Source of the DNA: Prosopocoilus inquinatus
Taxonomy: Eukaryota > Arthropoda > Insecta > Coleoptera > Lucanidae
Length of the DNA: 64,000 bases
NCBI GenBank assembly: GCA_036172665.1
Contig: CM069876.1
Coordinates: forward strand, 45,415,001 to 45,479,000
Direction of reading: 5' to 3'
Shown: piece after piece, positions 1 through 10,142 of the stretch
How positions within the stretch are numbered: position 1 is the stretch's first letter
Layout of the letters: every line of letters begins with the position of its first letter
The notes under the pieces: generated by a model
The model's database searches: none
Told to the model about the DNA's origin: nothing
What the model saw: only the letters and a program-made list of their open reading frames with translations
Made by a program: the position numbers and the translations under genes

Positions 1-23
1 ATTTGTCCTTATTGAATATTTGT

Positions 24-151
24 AGGAACGATCTCAGTTTGATTCAACATCCGGTATACATGCATATAATGTACTCTGTAGGTATTGAATTTCTAAGTAT
101 GATCTCACTTTGATTCAACAACCGGTATATAATGTACTCTGCAGGTATAAA
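24..151. repeat. Short tandem duplication, about 65 bp x 2
   Basis: Two adjacent degenerate copies share the words GATTCAACA, CCGGTATA and AATGTACTCTG; the first runs from about 24 to 88 and the second from about 95 to 151. The open frame on the minus strand here is simply the translated repeat and has no protein character. The remaining bases up to 347 are unique-looking noncoding sequence. Confidence 0.6.
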
Positions 152-347
152 ATAGTTGCAAATCAGTTTCGATTGCAAAGGACTTCGAGCATCCCTTAGC
201 CCTAGATGGTTCTTGGGTGTCAACAAGGAGGTTAAGTAACTGGAGGAGTTACAAGCGAGCGGATTTTTGGACGCACACTTCCCTCTCTTGTATGGCAAAA
301 ACAAGGAACACCAGAGAGCACAGTCCGTTCGGTTTTGCCATAATAAG

Positions 348-493
348 GGCCAGTTGCACCATACATTTAAGCAAAGCTTAACTTTAAGTGTCGCTTAGAT
401 TGTGAGTTACGTAAATGTTTATCTAACCTTAAATATCACATTATAAGCAATACTTACATTTAAGCTCGGCTCAAGTGTTTGGTGCAACTGGCC
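348..493. mobile_element. MITE with GGCCAGTTGCACCA terminal inverted repeats
   Basis: The left end GGCCAGTTGCACCA is matched exactly by the inverted right end TGGTGCAACTGGCC. The interior is partly palindromic (CTTAACTTTAAG, ACTTACATTTAAG) and too short to code. Flanks are ATAAG and ATAAA, compatible with a short TAA-type target duplication. Elements at 38310-38437 and 43268-43398 share the GGCCAGT start and TTTAACTTTAA words, so they are probably relatives. PIF/Harbinger affinity is an inference from TIR and flank only. Confidence 0.75.
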
Positions 494-2087
494 ATAAAGG
501 ACCGATTTATTTTCGATAAAGAAGAACTCTTTATTCGGAACTGCATCTTCCACATACTTAACCTCGATGGGTGACAAACTGGTTGCTGTTTGTCATTCTG
601 ACGCACGTTAAAAAAGGTTCAAAAATTCGACGCGCGATGACGCACTTTAAACTCTATGTAGTCAGTATGTGTTGACAAAATAAGTTTCAAGATAAAGTAA
701 AGTAAAGTATTCGTGCACAAAGTTTTCAATTACTTTTATTTATACATACATGCTGCATTCTCACATCCAGTTTGGCCTTAATTAATTAAAAACAATTATT
801 GCTTGTAAAACTAGTCACACAATAGTCATCAAATCATCAACGTGATTAACCGACCACATGTTCACTCTCATGATCAACGACTAACGTAAGCAAACGAAAC
901 AGATACCTTTCAAGGTCTATCTATTCTTTTTTCTATGTAAACTTGTTTCTCACACGTACTAGATCTGTGTGTGTACGTATTTGAATTGCATACAAGAAAA
1001 AAAAAGAAAAAGAAATGATCGAATTACTTGGTGTCGACCAGACGCGCTCATTTCTGCATCATCAGAATAGTCAGGACGACGCCTTAATTTTAACACACGG
1101 TATACATACACCTGCTTTATGGAGTTTCGAATGATTTTATTTGAGGTCTTGCGTAATCGGAATGTTTTTCGACCTCGAAACGAGAAACCTGTTATTGTTT
1201 TATTATTTACGGCGGTTTCCAAACTTTATGTTACTATGCCTCCCTTTAAAAAAAAAAAAAAATCAAATATAACCTTGGCGTCTCCATCTCTTCCTTCCTT
1301 TCATAAAATAATACAGAAGTTTAGTATATTATAAGGACACATTTTCTTATTAGTTTAGTTTGTTTTTGTTATGATGAACGTTATATTTCCGTTAAGTTTT
1401 CACGCCTCCCACTTTAGAAATTGCTGATTTACCGCGGAATGAATGGAACTCGTTCTCTTCGTTAAACTGTCAAAGTGGACCAATTTTTAAAGGCCGCCAC
1501 TGTACATACCAACGTGCAGCTAACATGCAATGTGGTGGCCACGAAGTCGTTGACACTCGGTATATGTCATATTAGCGACGTAACTAAACGAGGGGTTCAA
1601 TAATAATCATTGTTTTCTTCCGTTCTGGATTCCGACATGTAAATTCAGGCGAATTCAGGGCAATAAGCGACGAGTTTCTAATTAATTGCGCACATCCGAT
1701 ACAGTTGGCCAACGTGAACGTGGATAGCGAAAGAAAGGAGCGCAATTTTTGCAACGTCCGCGCACTTTTTTGCGCCGAGGATAATAATAATTAGTAATTA
1801 CATTTACATTTTGCCTGTACGTGACGACATGAATTCGCAATTAAAATAATATCACGCGATTTCGAACGAACGAAATACAGAGTGTCTAAAAAAGATTGTA
1901 TGGTATACATGCCTATATAGTGCCACTAATCTCACAATAGTCCTGATTGAGGGCGCTGCTTGGTACTATTTGTCTCATTCTAATCTGGTTTATAACTGCA
2001 TCCCATCTCGCTTTTTTGATTGTAGTTCACATCTTCCCCGGGGCTATTGTAAACTTAGCGGCACTACTGTACGTATGTACACATTCA
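494..2087. other. Unique-looking noncoding DNA
   Basis: A+T-rich sequence with a few GC-richer patches (about 1020-1110 and 1440-1570). Short frames at 959-1222 (minus) and 1119-1334 (plus) lack splice sites or codon bias and were not accepted as genes. No transposon ends were recognised. Confidence 0.6.
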
Positions 2088-2353
2088 GGGCTATTCTGTA
2101 ACATTGATATGCATATCAATTGATATGGTCTTCAATACTTGAAGAGACCTTGTTACGATTTCATAATATTTCACGTCGATTGCCGACCGCAAATTGAAGA
2201 GAGATGCATATTAACTCGAAATCACTTGCAGTTGTAATCACTTTTGAAACGGATTACAAGTTGTTACGAAACTATTTGCAGAATACCAATTTTGCAAGGT
2301 CACTTGAAGCATAGCAATATCAAGTCCATATCAATGTTACAGAATTAGACCCC
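2088..2353. mobile_element. MITE, TIR ATTCTGTAACATTGATATG
   Basis: The word ATTCTGTAACATTGATATG near the left end returns inverted at the right end (CATATCAATGTTACAGAAT), preceded on both sides by GGGCT or GGGTCT. The element is about 265 bp and noncoding. Interior words such as CATATCAATTGATATG are themselves palindromic. I could not assign a superfamily because a target duplication is not obvious. Confidence 0.65.
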
Positions 2354-2362
2354 AATGCTTAT

Positions 2363-2473
2363 GGCGTTGTCGACTGACACTCTGAGAGTATCTCTATCCT
2401 CTGTTTTTACACGAAGTTAAAACCAGATAGAGATACATTGAGAGTGCGCCCGAGCAATCAGTCGAAAACGCTA
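2363..2473. mobile_element. Palindromic MITE, GCGTTxTCGACTG family, copy 1
   Basis: Near-perfect inverted repeat: GGCGTTGTCGACTGA...GAGAGTATCTCTATC on the left against GATAGAGATA...GAGAGTGCGC...CAGTCGAAAACGCTA on the right, around a short spacer. Relatives lie at about 5291-5412 and, split by a hAT insertion, at 57551-57582 plus 59817-59870. Confidence 0.65.
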
Positions 2474-4470
2474 TTAATTATTTTGTGATGTTACAATAAT
2501 AAACTACCGATGTTCTCCGAGTACAAAAATCGAATTCTACTTTACCAACAATATATGCAGGTTTCTTTCATTTATTGTTGACAGTTTTTAGAAAACGAAA
2601 ACAAATTTTCTGGACGAAAAAGCAAAATGTAATCCAAGGTTTTCTCTTCTAATTACCATGTTTTCTTTATTTATTTCTATCTTTTTAGCGTCTTTGGAAA
2701 AATAAAAACGTGATCATTATTATAAACAAACAACTGAAACAAATTTGTTTCATAGTTAATTTTTTTTCTCTCTCTCTGTGTATGTGAAAAAAAGAAAGAA
2801 AGTCGACTGGAATGTGAACGTTTTCAACGCGTTCAAATTCCGATTGGGTTTTGTTGTCATGTTAGGCTACAAACAAACAGTGTTGCCAATTCACGTTGCC
2901 TACGTCCCCCAGCCCTCCTTCCCAACACAGACGGAAAATTCCCAGGTTTTCGCCGCAAAATTTTTAAAATCCTCACAAAACTCTGGACAGTTCTTCCTTG
3001 GCGAATTTAAATTTAAAAATATGATATACTGATAAATATAATATATTTTTTTAATATAATGATTTAACACATTCAATTTATTTTAAATGAAAAAAAAAAA
3101 AATCACAATGCTACAGGATAGTCCGTGATGATGTCGCAGATTTCTCTCTTATAAAGGAATTAATGTTTTGCATTTATTCACGGTTCGTTTGTTTTGTATT
3201 TTTCTCTTTGTTTTCTGCCTGTCTCTTGACTTGCAAAAGTTCTCGTTTGTTTTTTTTTTTCATTTATTTTTCTCTGTCTGTCCATTCTTCTATTCGTTTA
3301 CTCGTTTATACAACTTTATTCTGTTTCCTACGAGTTTGTTTGTTTTATTTGCAAAAACTTTCGTCGATTTTCAATATTTTTTGTTCATCTTATTGTTAGT
3401 ATCTTAGTATATATTTGTTTTTTCTTCGATTCATTTTTTTGTTTATTTTTATTAAATTGATTTTTCACATTTGTTGACCGATGAATGAATTGAATTAACG
3501 CTTTTTTACAATTGTCTTTTGTCTAGTTTTCTTTTATTTTTCGTCTGGAGATTCATTTGTTTTTTTTTTGTTTATCTTAGCCATCAATTTTCTTTTATTT
3601 TCTGTACTTTATGCTTTTTGGATTTCTTTCACTTTTGCTTTTCTTACCCAATTGATTATTCATAGTTCACTTTTTTTCATTTGTTTTGTGTCCATAACCG
3701 TTGTGATCTTCTTTTGTTTTATGTATTGTATTTCGTCGTTCGTTTCTTTTCTCGTTGTTTTTTTAAACGTATTTTTGATTTCTTTTATAGTTTTTTTTTT
3801 GCTTTCATTTTCTACGAACTTTTCGATTCGTCCGGAAAACTATAACTTTTCGTTCAGCTTGGCGTTGGCGACCTTCTTTTGTTTTCATTTTGTCTCATAT
3901 TTTGTATTTTCTTGCTGTTTCGTTTCTCTTTTGTTTCTGATTTCTTGGCACGTTAATTTGTTTTTTTTAATATGATTTTTTATATTCCAAATCGGCGATT
4001 ATTTATTTTTTGTTTTTGTTTTTTAATTATTATTATCCGTATATCTTTGTTTTTTGCTTGAATTTTCTTTTGTTCCTTTCTCCTCCTATTTTAGCAAACA
4101 CAAACCAAAACTAAACAGAAAAGGACAGTTCACCTTGACAACTGTCAAAATTAATTACATTTGTGTGATTAATTGATGATTTGTTTTTGTTTATTAGCAA
4201 CACACTCCTAATTCGAAAATTTTAAGATTTTATTTTGTTTTTTTTTATTATTACAAAAATGGGCATTTTTTAAATTTATTTCAAATAATGATTTTTTTTT
4301 TTTTAATTAATTTTGAATAATGATTTTTGTTTTGTTTGTTTGGGCTTTATTTTTCAAGAAAAATCTGGCAATCCTGGTCAGACGCCAATCGGTTCCATCT
4401 TTGCTCATTAGCAAAAAAAATCACAATTTTCGCGGTCATGGCCTACTTAAAATCAATGACGTCTTCTAAT
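2474..4470. other. Noncoding DNA with a pyrimidine-rich block
   Basis: Bases 3160-4110 are a long T/C-rich, low-complexity stretch (TTTGTTTT, TTCTTTT words) on the plus strand. It gives spurious hydrophobic Phe/Leu/Ser/Cys frames on that strand. This is the complementary aspect of the purine-rich blocks found elsewhere in the window. Nothing gene-like is visible. Confidence 0.6.
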
Positions 4471-4642
4471 AAGTCGCCAGTAGTTCTAAAATTTGAATTT
4501 CAAACAAATGTCAAAACTGTCAAAACGAAATTTCAGTAAGCACATCACGAATAACGAAAAAAGAAAGTCGCCAGTAGTTCTAAAATTTGAGTTTCAACCA
4601 AATGTCAAAATTGTCAAAACAAAATTTGAGTAAGCATATCAC
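4471..4642. repeat. Tandem duplication, 94-bp period
   Basis: AAGTCGCCAGTAGTTCTAAA begins at 4471 and again at 4565, followed in both copies by a TTTCAAxCAAATGTCAAAA segment and a GTAAGCAxATCAC segment. The copies are about 90 percent alike by eye. Confidence 0.75.
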
Positions 4643-4678
4643 AAACACGTCCAGCTAAATTAATATGTCATATACTAT

Positions 4679-4943
4679 ACGGCCGGTTCAATTCGCCTAA
4701 AAATGTGTTCCAGTAAAGCAAGTCATAAAACGTCCTCTCAAACTCATTAATTAGGTGTTACCATGGTTACGACATCGACGTTTATTTGGACAACTTAAAT
4801 ATCAAGACAAATTGACACTTCTCATAACCTAAAATTTCAAGATGACATTAATTTTGACACTAGTTTTGAAATTGATGGCGCCACTTGACACACGCTTTTC
4901 ATTTTTTGCAGAAACATTTTTTAATGCTCTTTGGACTGGCCGT
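4679..4943. mobile_element. MITE with ACGGCCGGTTC / GACTGGCCGT ends
   Basis: The left end ACGGCCGGTTCAA and the inverted right end GGACTGGCCGT are imperfect TIRs, flanked by ATGTCATATAC on the left and ATATGACATAT on the right, so the inverted symmetry extends outward. The interior holds several TTGACA and TGACATT words. No coding potential. Confidence 0.5.
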
Positions 4944-5290
4944 ATATGACATATCAATTCAGTTGGCCGTGAAAAAAAAAAATGAATGGCAAGAGCCAAT
5001 TATTTTTAGCAATTGCACAGCCGATAACAGAAATAGACCAATTGATTGCAGCCGATAACAGAAATTGAAATTGAAGTAGCACAGACATTTCAAAATTAAA
5101 TTAAAACGACGGATATTTCTGATTAATTTAGTTCAAATGATTTTTACAACACAATATCTTCATGGGAATGACATGTTTGAGAAGCAGGATTTAAGTTTAA
5201 TCTCTTTGCACCGTTATCCACCTAACCCTATAATCTTGTCGCTGTTGATGTTACGTCAAACGTCTGTCAAATGAATTAAGATTAATAGCA

Positions 5291-5412
5291 TGGCGTTTTC
5301 CACTGGCTGCACTAGTGCGCACTGAGTGTATTTCCATCTCGGTTCAGCTTTATGTAATAAAACGAGATGAAGATATTGTCTGTGCACACCGATGCAGCCA
5401 GCGGTAAACGCG
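5291..5412. mobile_element. Palindromic MITE, GCGTTTTCxACTG family, copy 2
   Basis: The left end GGCGTTTTCCACTGGCTGCA pairs with the right end TGCAGCCAGCGGTAAACGC. The interior ATGTAATAAAACGAGATGAAGAT is the same word that flanks the large hAT insertion at 57583-59808, which identifies that insertion's target as this family. Bases 4944-5290 to the left contain nothing recognisable. Confidence 0.65.
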
Positions 5413-5600
5413 AAAAAGTTTATAGGCGCTTTTTTAACCTAAAATTTTGACAGTAAACAGTCGACCGGTGGATATCCTTTTTTCACTTTCATTTTTTTTT
5501 TTTTGTATAAACAGTTACTTAATCACAAAGCAACACAAAACCTGTGGCTGTAATCCAAATAAATAGTGAGAAAACCCCTCGACCACATTAATTCACTGAA

Positions 5601-5643
5601 AGCGAATACGTATTTCGGTAACGAAGTTACCATCTTCAGCGCT
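5601..5643 (-). ncRNA. Hammerhead-ribozyme-like motif, left arm (mirror copy)
   Basis: This is the inverted twin of the motif at 5683-5725, identical in core, stem I (AGCG/CGCT), stem II and stem III when read on the minus strand. The two ribozyme-like units diverge from the palindrome centre. A transcript through the whole element would carry one sense unit and one antisense unit, and could instead fold as one long hairpin. Confidence 0.45.
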
Positions 5644-5682
5644 AAACTGATATCTGAATATCAATAACTGAAATATCAGTTT

Positions 5683-5725
5683 AGCGCTGAAGATGGTAAC
5701 TTCGTTACCGAAATACGTATTCGCT
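5683..5725 (+). ncRNA. Hammerhead-ribozyme-like motif, right arm
   Basis: Read 5' to 3': stem I AGCG (5683-5686); core CTGAAGA (5687-5693, matching CUGANGA); stem II GGTAAC/GTTACC closed by loop TTC (5695-5709); core GAA (5710-5712); stem III ATAC/GTAT (5713-5720); cleavage-site base T at 5721; and stem I CGCT (5722-5725) pairing with AGCG. All invariant core positions of a type I hammerhead are present. Two reservations: an unpaired T at 5694 occupies position 10.1, where a G-C pair is usual, and stem III has no loop, so it could only form in a dimer, as proposed for minimal retroelement hammerheads. Activity is untested. Confidence 0.5.
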
Positions 5726-5782
5726 TTCAGTGAATTAATGTGGTCGAGGGGTTTTCTCACTATTTATTTAAACAGTTACTTA

Positions 5783-6858
5783 TAAAATTAAAAGGCGTAC
5801 GTTACGCCACTGAAAGTATTTATAAGTTCTTGTTCACCACACACTTTATAACCGTTTTTTTTTTTTTTAATTTGGCGTCGAAGTTGGCGGTGGTAAATTC
5901 AAATGTCAAATGAATTGACAACCGTTATCTTGATGATGGTTCACAATTAAACTTTCGCAAGCGACAACTTCAAACACTTATTACATGCAATGTTTTTATA
6001 GACACTTTGTACGAGGGACGTGCAATAAAATGATAAAAACGACACAGAGGAGGGAGGCGAAGCTCTTCAATTATTTAATTAAAGCAAGACAGAAAAAAAA
6101 AAATAAGAAGAAGCCGCTTACGTCCACTAATAAACAAGGGTCAACTGCTCATGGTGTTGTCGGGGTCAAAAAAATCACGTATCCTTGATCTCCTGGGCGT
6201 AGCGGAGCAAGCAACACACGAACGATCCCCCGTTGTTGTTACCACAGGCGGCACAAACAATTGTTATTACTATTATTAGTATAACTCGCCGGCGTAAATT
6301 TTAAACAACAAATAACTTTCTAACTGGCACATCGGATTAAGTAGGCGACGGCGACGGGTACTGGCGATTTCACCATCGGCATCGCGTCGAAGTAAGAAGC
6401 AAGGCACTTTACAGAGCGAGATCTTTAACCTAAGTAGATGAGATGGACCCAAGAGATTCAGGTTTGCTTTACTCGATGGCGTGACACAGACACTTTAATA
6501 ATTCAGTACGGCATTAATTTAAATGTTTAAAGGTCTTTTTAAATAGCCGCGAGTTTGATCGCGGGCGGCTCTGCGTGTACTTCTTTCGCCGTCGACAGAA
6601 GCGAACACAACCGAACACTGCTAGCGGGTTCTGGGTCGGCCGCCGATGATGGCTGACAGCGCACGAGACGTCAGGGCCGGATCGAGTGCGCGTGTACTCG
6701 CGCCGAAAGTCCAGGATTCTTGAAAGGTTCCCAGAAGGAAGGAAATCCAAAATAGCCGAATCATTTTTTTTTGTTTTGCACGGGCGAGCAAACAGTTATG
6801 ATTTCTCATTTTGGAGGTCTATATACCGAATGTCTATGAATGGAACCTAACAAGTTTG
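5783..6858. other. Noncoding DNA with a CpG-rich island (about 6340-6760)
   Basis: The stretch 6340-6760 is clearly richer in G+C and CpG than its surroundings (GGCGACGGCGACGGG, CGGCCGCCGATGATGG, GAGTGCGCGTGTACTCGCGCC). On the minus strand it contains a TATA-like CTATTTAAAAAG near 6536-6547. Small overlapping minus-strand frames (6514-6750, 6621-6809) have no supporting splice sites. It could be a promoter or untranslated exon; I see no decisive signal. Confidence 0.4.
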
Positions 6859-7191
6859 TAACGAGTGTTCAATTAAAAAAACGGTCTAGATAGCCATGAA
6901 TTTATTCTGAACGTCTAGCGTAGGCTTCTTCATATGACTAGCGTGAAGCGTCACTTGCATTTCTAACCTCACTTTAACTCAAAGAAGACATTTCAAAAAT
7001 AAACGTTTATTGCCGAATATTTATATTAAGTATAAATATTAGAAAAAAATATGCAGTAGCAGCTTTCAGAGTTTTGTTGGTTAGGTTAGCCGTCAACTTG
7101 TCAAAGTTGAAAATCAAATGATGTTAATCACGACATGCGTTCCCGACAACAAAAGCCTGCTACAACCTACTTTTTTTATGAACACTCGTTA
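6859..7191. mobile_element. MITE with TAACGAGTGTTCA terminal inverted repeats
   Basis: The left end TAACGAGTGTTCAATTAAAA matches the inverted right end TGAACACTCGTTA with a similar A-rich extension. About 333 bp, noncoding. The right terminus is followed by TAACAACAAG and the left preceded by CAAGTTTG, so no clear target duplication can be read. Confidence 0.6.
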
Positions 7192-7218
7192 TAACAACAA
7201 GCAAGGACTTAGGTAGTC

Positions 7219-7260
7219 CAGTGCTGCCAATAACCGGGAAATTTCCCGATTTTCGGGAAA
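7219..7260 (+). mobile_element. Orphan hAT-type terminus (CAGTGCTGCCAA)
   Basis: CAGTGCTGCCAATAACCGGG followed by AAATTTCCCG resembles the terminus at about 36932 (CAGTGTTGCCAACTCGAGGG then AAATTTCGCG) and the ends of the complete hAT-like elements at 38516, 39122 and 57583. No partner end with a matching 8-bp flank was found, so this is a truncated or decayed copy. The rest of 7192-7777 is nondescript, apart from two similar stretches near 7390-7480 and 7550-7610 that share TTACATTTxGCGTAAGACAA. Confidence 0.4.
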
Positions 7261-7777
7261 AATGAGATGGTGGCGGAGAAACCGGAAATTTTAGATATCA
7301 AAACCCGAGAAAAAATTATAAATACAACTCGCTGTGGTCTGTTTAACATTGAAAAAAAAAAAAATCTTTCAGTTCCGAAATTAATTAAATATCATTTGAA
7401 CGTCCAGTTGCTTTTGCTCTCGTGTAAATTGCTGTGTTACATTTAGCGTAAGACAATCTGTATATCTTAAGAACAACAGAATTTGAGACAAATTTGACAG
7501 TTTATCGCTCAGCTATCTATGTTTAAAATGTAAAAGATTTGATCTGAACGTTCCATTGTTTTCAATCTCTTGCAAACTGCTACGTTACATTTGGCGTAAG
7601 ACAATCTGTATACTAAAAAAAAAAAAAACTATTTTTTTTTTGTGTCAAGGCCATCTTAGAGATTTTGTATGCATACAATACAACGGCGTTCAGCTAATAA
7701 AACGATACGATTATTTTATTTATGTTAAACGAAAATACATTTTTTTCAAATTTCGCAACAAATTTAAAACTCATAAC

Positions 7778-7920
7778 TAGGGAACGGAATTGTATATTTT
7801 GTTCGATTACAGACAAATGAAGCGGCAAACCTATAACTCTGCGGCGACGCGTCAATGCACATACACTCGTTGCCGCCTCGTTCCAAATCAATCGAACAAA
7901 ATACATAATTCCGTCCCGTA
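7778..7920. mobile_element. hAT-type MITE, TAGGGAACGGAATT ends, 8-bp TSD
   Basis: The left end TAGGGAACGGAATTGTAT and the inverted right end ATACATAATTCCGTCCCGTA form imperfect TIRs that extend through TTTTGTTCGATT. The element is bounded by the exact 8-bp direct repeat CTCATAAC (7770-7777 and 7921-7928). An 8-bp duplication is the hAT hallmark. The 143-bp body is noncoding, so mobilisation would need a transposase from elsewhere. Confidence 0.75.
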
Positions 7921-7950
7921 CTCATAACAAATTGTAAATGTAAAATAATA

Positions 7951-9177
7951 GAAAATTCGCAAGTAAAAAAAGGAAAGCGAATGACAATCGCAACGTTTAT
8001 GGAAAGAAACAAAAACGACGAAAAACGGAAACAAATGAGGATCCACCAACATAACCTATTTATTTGTTACAATTAATTTATTACTTTTTTTATTTTATTG
8101 TCATTACAGTATTGCTGTATGCAATACGCAATATGCTGTAATAATAAATTGTCATTATTTTTATTATTATTATTATTATTTAATTTCGGCAAAATGGTAA
8201 ACAAAAATACAAAACGACAGTTTTTGATAGTCGAGAAACCCAATCGAATTGAAGAAGAAAAAAAACAGCTAGAAAAACAAATGATGAACACAATAAATAA
8301 ATAAATAAAAACTCAAAATGAACTGTAGATTTAAAAGTTGTTGAAGGTACGTGTAATAATAAACATTCAAGAGATGATAATAATAATTTGAGAGAGAATC
8401 AAACAAATATGTATCTACTGAAAAAGAAAAGTTTCAGAGAAAGTAAAATAAAACAAAAATGACGATCGTGTATTGTTACGAATTTAAGGTTCGTTAAATT
8501 GACTTCAAAATAAAAACTGTATATAACTGGCAAAGTAATTTATTTATTTAAACATAATTGAGCGATCAGCAGTTAGTTTCAATGAGAACTGTTCTCGGAC
8601 TTCCCGGACGATCGCTTAAATATCCCGGCTAACAAAGATTCGCGAGAGACATAGATAGAATAGAATAGAAATAGAATTTTCTTCGCTCAGTGAACTCCGA
8701 AGCGTCGAGACTTGAGGCGCCAGGCTCTGACGCATATAAGACTAATTCGTCGCGTATTAGATCGTTACGGTATTGTTAGCGAAAGTACAAGCAGTGCGTA
8801 ACAAATTTAATTTTATTGACAACATTTGATTTCAGAAAACACAAAACGAATAATAAGAACAGTTTTTATTCTTTAGAAAAATGGGAATCGGAAATAGGGA
8901 CGGAAAAAGAAGGAAGAAAAAGGAAGATAACTTCAAAAAGAAAGTAAAAAAAAGAGAAAGGAACGAGAAAAACAAAAGACGGTCGCGAATTTTATGAAAG
9001 TGAAAGCAAAATGTTACAAACCTTAATGTTTACAAAGAAAAAGAAAACCATTTCAGAAAATTTAAACAAAATGATTGGAAAAGAAAACCTCTGAAACTGC
9101 TGCGAGGTGTATTGTGCATTGAGATAATGACAGGATCAAAAATAAATGAAAACTTGAAAAAGTGACAGGAATATATA
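7951..9177 (+). repeat. 1.2-kb dispersed repeat, copy 1 (contains solo LTR)
   Basis: From GAAAATTCGCAAGTAAA to GTGACAGGAATATATA this segment is collinear with 27861-28986, sharing GGAAACAAATGAGGATCCA, CAACATAACCTA, GAGAGAATCAAACAAATATG and GGTGTATTGTGCATT. Both copies carry a solo LTR at the same internal site with the same flanks. The pair therefore arose by duplication or transposition of a unit that already held the LTR. The body is A/G-rich on the plus strand with repeated AAATGACGATCG-type words and is noncoding. Confidence 0.75.
8474..8769 (+). mobile_element. Solo LTR, TGTTACGA family, copy 1
   Basis: It begins TGTTACGAATTTAAGG and ends ...AGATCGTTACG (expected CA, now CG), flanked by GTAT on both sides (8470-8473 and 8770-8773). 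Inside are the promoter-like words TTAAATATCCCGGC and GACGCATATAAGAC, and the segment GGCGCCAGGCTCTGACGCAT shared with the other two copies. Four-base target duplications and TG...CA ends fit a Ty3/gypsy-type element that lost its interior by LTR-LTR recombination. The superfamily call is inference, as no gag or pol is present. Confidence 0.7.
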
Positions 9178-9780
9178 AGAAGGACGAATTTCAAACTCGG
9201 AAACAAATGATGATCGCAGAAAAAATGCAAACTGTCAGCATTATTGGATTTTTTTTTTGAATTTCAAACAAATTTGTTGTTTGTTGCTTTACATTCCCAT
9301 TTAAAATTTCAACGTTCGTCTCTGATACACCTACTTCCGGCTGACCTTGAAATATAACTATATCGCTATTAAATGAATCACGTAGCCTTTTGTTATTAAA
9401 ATGAATGATTTTTTTTCGCAATTTCCTATGACTTCTAAATTTCGAGACATAGGGGCTGGATGGGTGGTTTGAAACAGCCTGTATATGAGTTTTTCGATTT
9501 AAAATCGGTCGAAAGAATAAATCAATAAATTAAGAAGAGTACAGCAATACAAAAAAGAGACAGAGAAAAAGAGAATTAATTATTTTGTATTACCGTTAAA
9601 AGTTAAAGTGACTTGAACGCAAGTAATAAACTCTGTGTACCTATTTTGTAATCTTATTAAAAAATAAAAAATAAATTCATTTAAAACCGATCGTAAATAT
9701 TATTCCAGTTGATAAAAAAAGCGCTAAAACAAGTTAATCAATTTGTTTACTTTCGGCTGGCGCATGTGCCGGTTACGTTA
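9178..9780. other. Noncoding DNA
   Basis: A+T-rich sequence without recognised elements. The stretch 9240-9410 contains short minus-strand frames with no gene-like features. Confidence 0.5.
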
Positions 9781-9988
9781 AGGGAACCCTACATACAGGC
9801 GCCAGATGCAATCGGGCTCTTTTCTGCACCCCGTGACTAACATAATTCTATTTCTGTGACGTCATGTTGTTTAGCAAACGGCAAACACTCGCCTAGAGAT
9901 TACGTGACGTCACAAAATTAGAATTCTCTTCAACTGATGTGATTAGAACGGCATGCAGAAGGTGTGGTGTTTATATGTAGGGTCCCCT
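9781..9988. mobile_element. MITE with AGGGAACCCTACATA ends and TTA TSD
   Basis: The left end AGGGAACCCTACATA and the inverted right end TATGTAGGGTCCCCT are near-perfect TIRs. TTA flanks both sides (9778-9780 and 9989-9991), the target typical of PIF/Harbinger elements. A second inner inverted pair (TAATTCTATTTCTGTGACGTCA against TGACGTCACAAAATTAGAATT) surrounds the centre. It holds two TGACGTCA words, the consensus CRE/bZIP site. Noncoding, 208 bp. Confidence 0.7.
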
Positions 9989-10046
9989 TTAGACCTGAAC
10001 TGAGCAAACACAGGGAAAAAAAAGATAACGGCCGAATCGAGTTTAC

Positions 10047-10142
10047 CTGTGAGGCTTGACCTCCGTTACGCCGTAAGTTTTCATTTCTAATTTAACCTCC
10101 TCCTCTTCCTCTTCCTTCATTTTCGAGCAGAGTAGCCTTACA
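10047..10142 (-). CDS. Candidate exon, acidic Lys/Glu-rich peptide
   Basis: On the minus strand a possible acceptor (TTGTTGCCAG) at about 10143-10152 opens a frame reading VRLLCSK then MKEEEEEEVKLEMKTYGVTE and VKPH. It closes with a good donor CTCACAG/GTAAAC at 10047/10046. The exon would be 96 bases, entering with one base to complete a codon and leaving two. If instead translation starts here, the ATG is at 10118-10120 (24 codons plus two bases). Codon choice is plausible but the piece is short, so chance cannot be excluded. Its entry phase suits the exon at 52038-52229. The repeated GAA/GAG codons lie opposite a CCTCCTCCTCTTCCTC run, which lowers confidence. No domain is recognisable. Confidence 0.28.

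Larger units (their letters stand above)
5522..5768. mobile_element. Penelope-like inverted-terminus insertion (long palindrome)
   Basis: Two arms of about 90 bp (about 5561-5653 and 5672-5764) are near-perfect inverted copies around a loop of about 20 bases, with about 40 unpaired bases at the left (5522-5560). The whole is bounded by a perfect 14-bp direct repeat TAAACAGTTACTTA (5508-5521 and 5769-5782), which I read as a target duplication. Each arm holds a hammerhead-type ribozyme core (separate entries). Hammerhead cores and inverted pseudo-LTR arrangements are known from Penelope-like retroelements. The assignment is inference, since no reverse transcriptase or GIY-YIG domain is present. 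A second, diverged insertion of the same design lies at 54587-54855. Confidence 0.6.

Noticed and set aside
3163..3975. Hydrophobic plus-strand frames (Phe/Leu/Ser/Cys-rich), superficially like membrane proteins
   Set aside because: They coincide with T-rich low-complexity DNA, lack codon bias and splice or start context, and similar shadow frames accompany every purine/pyrimidine block in the window.
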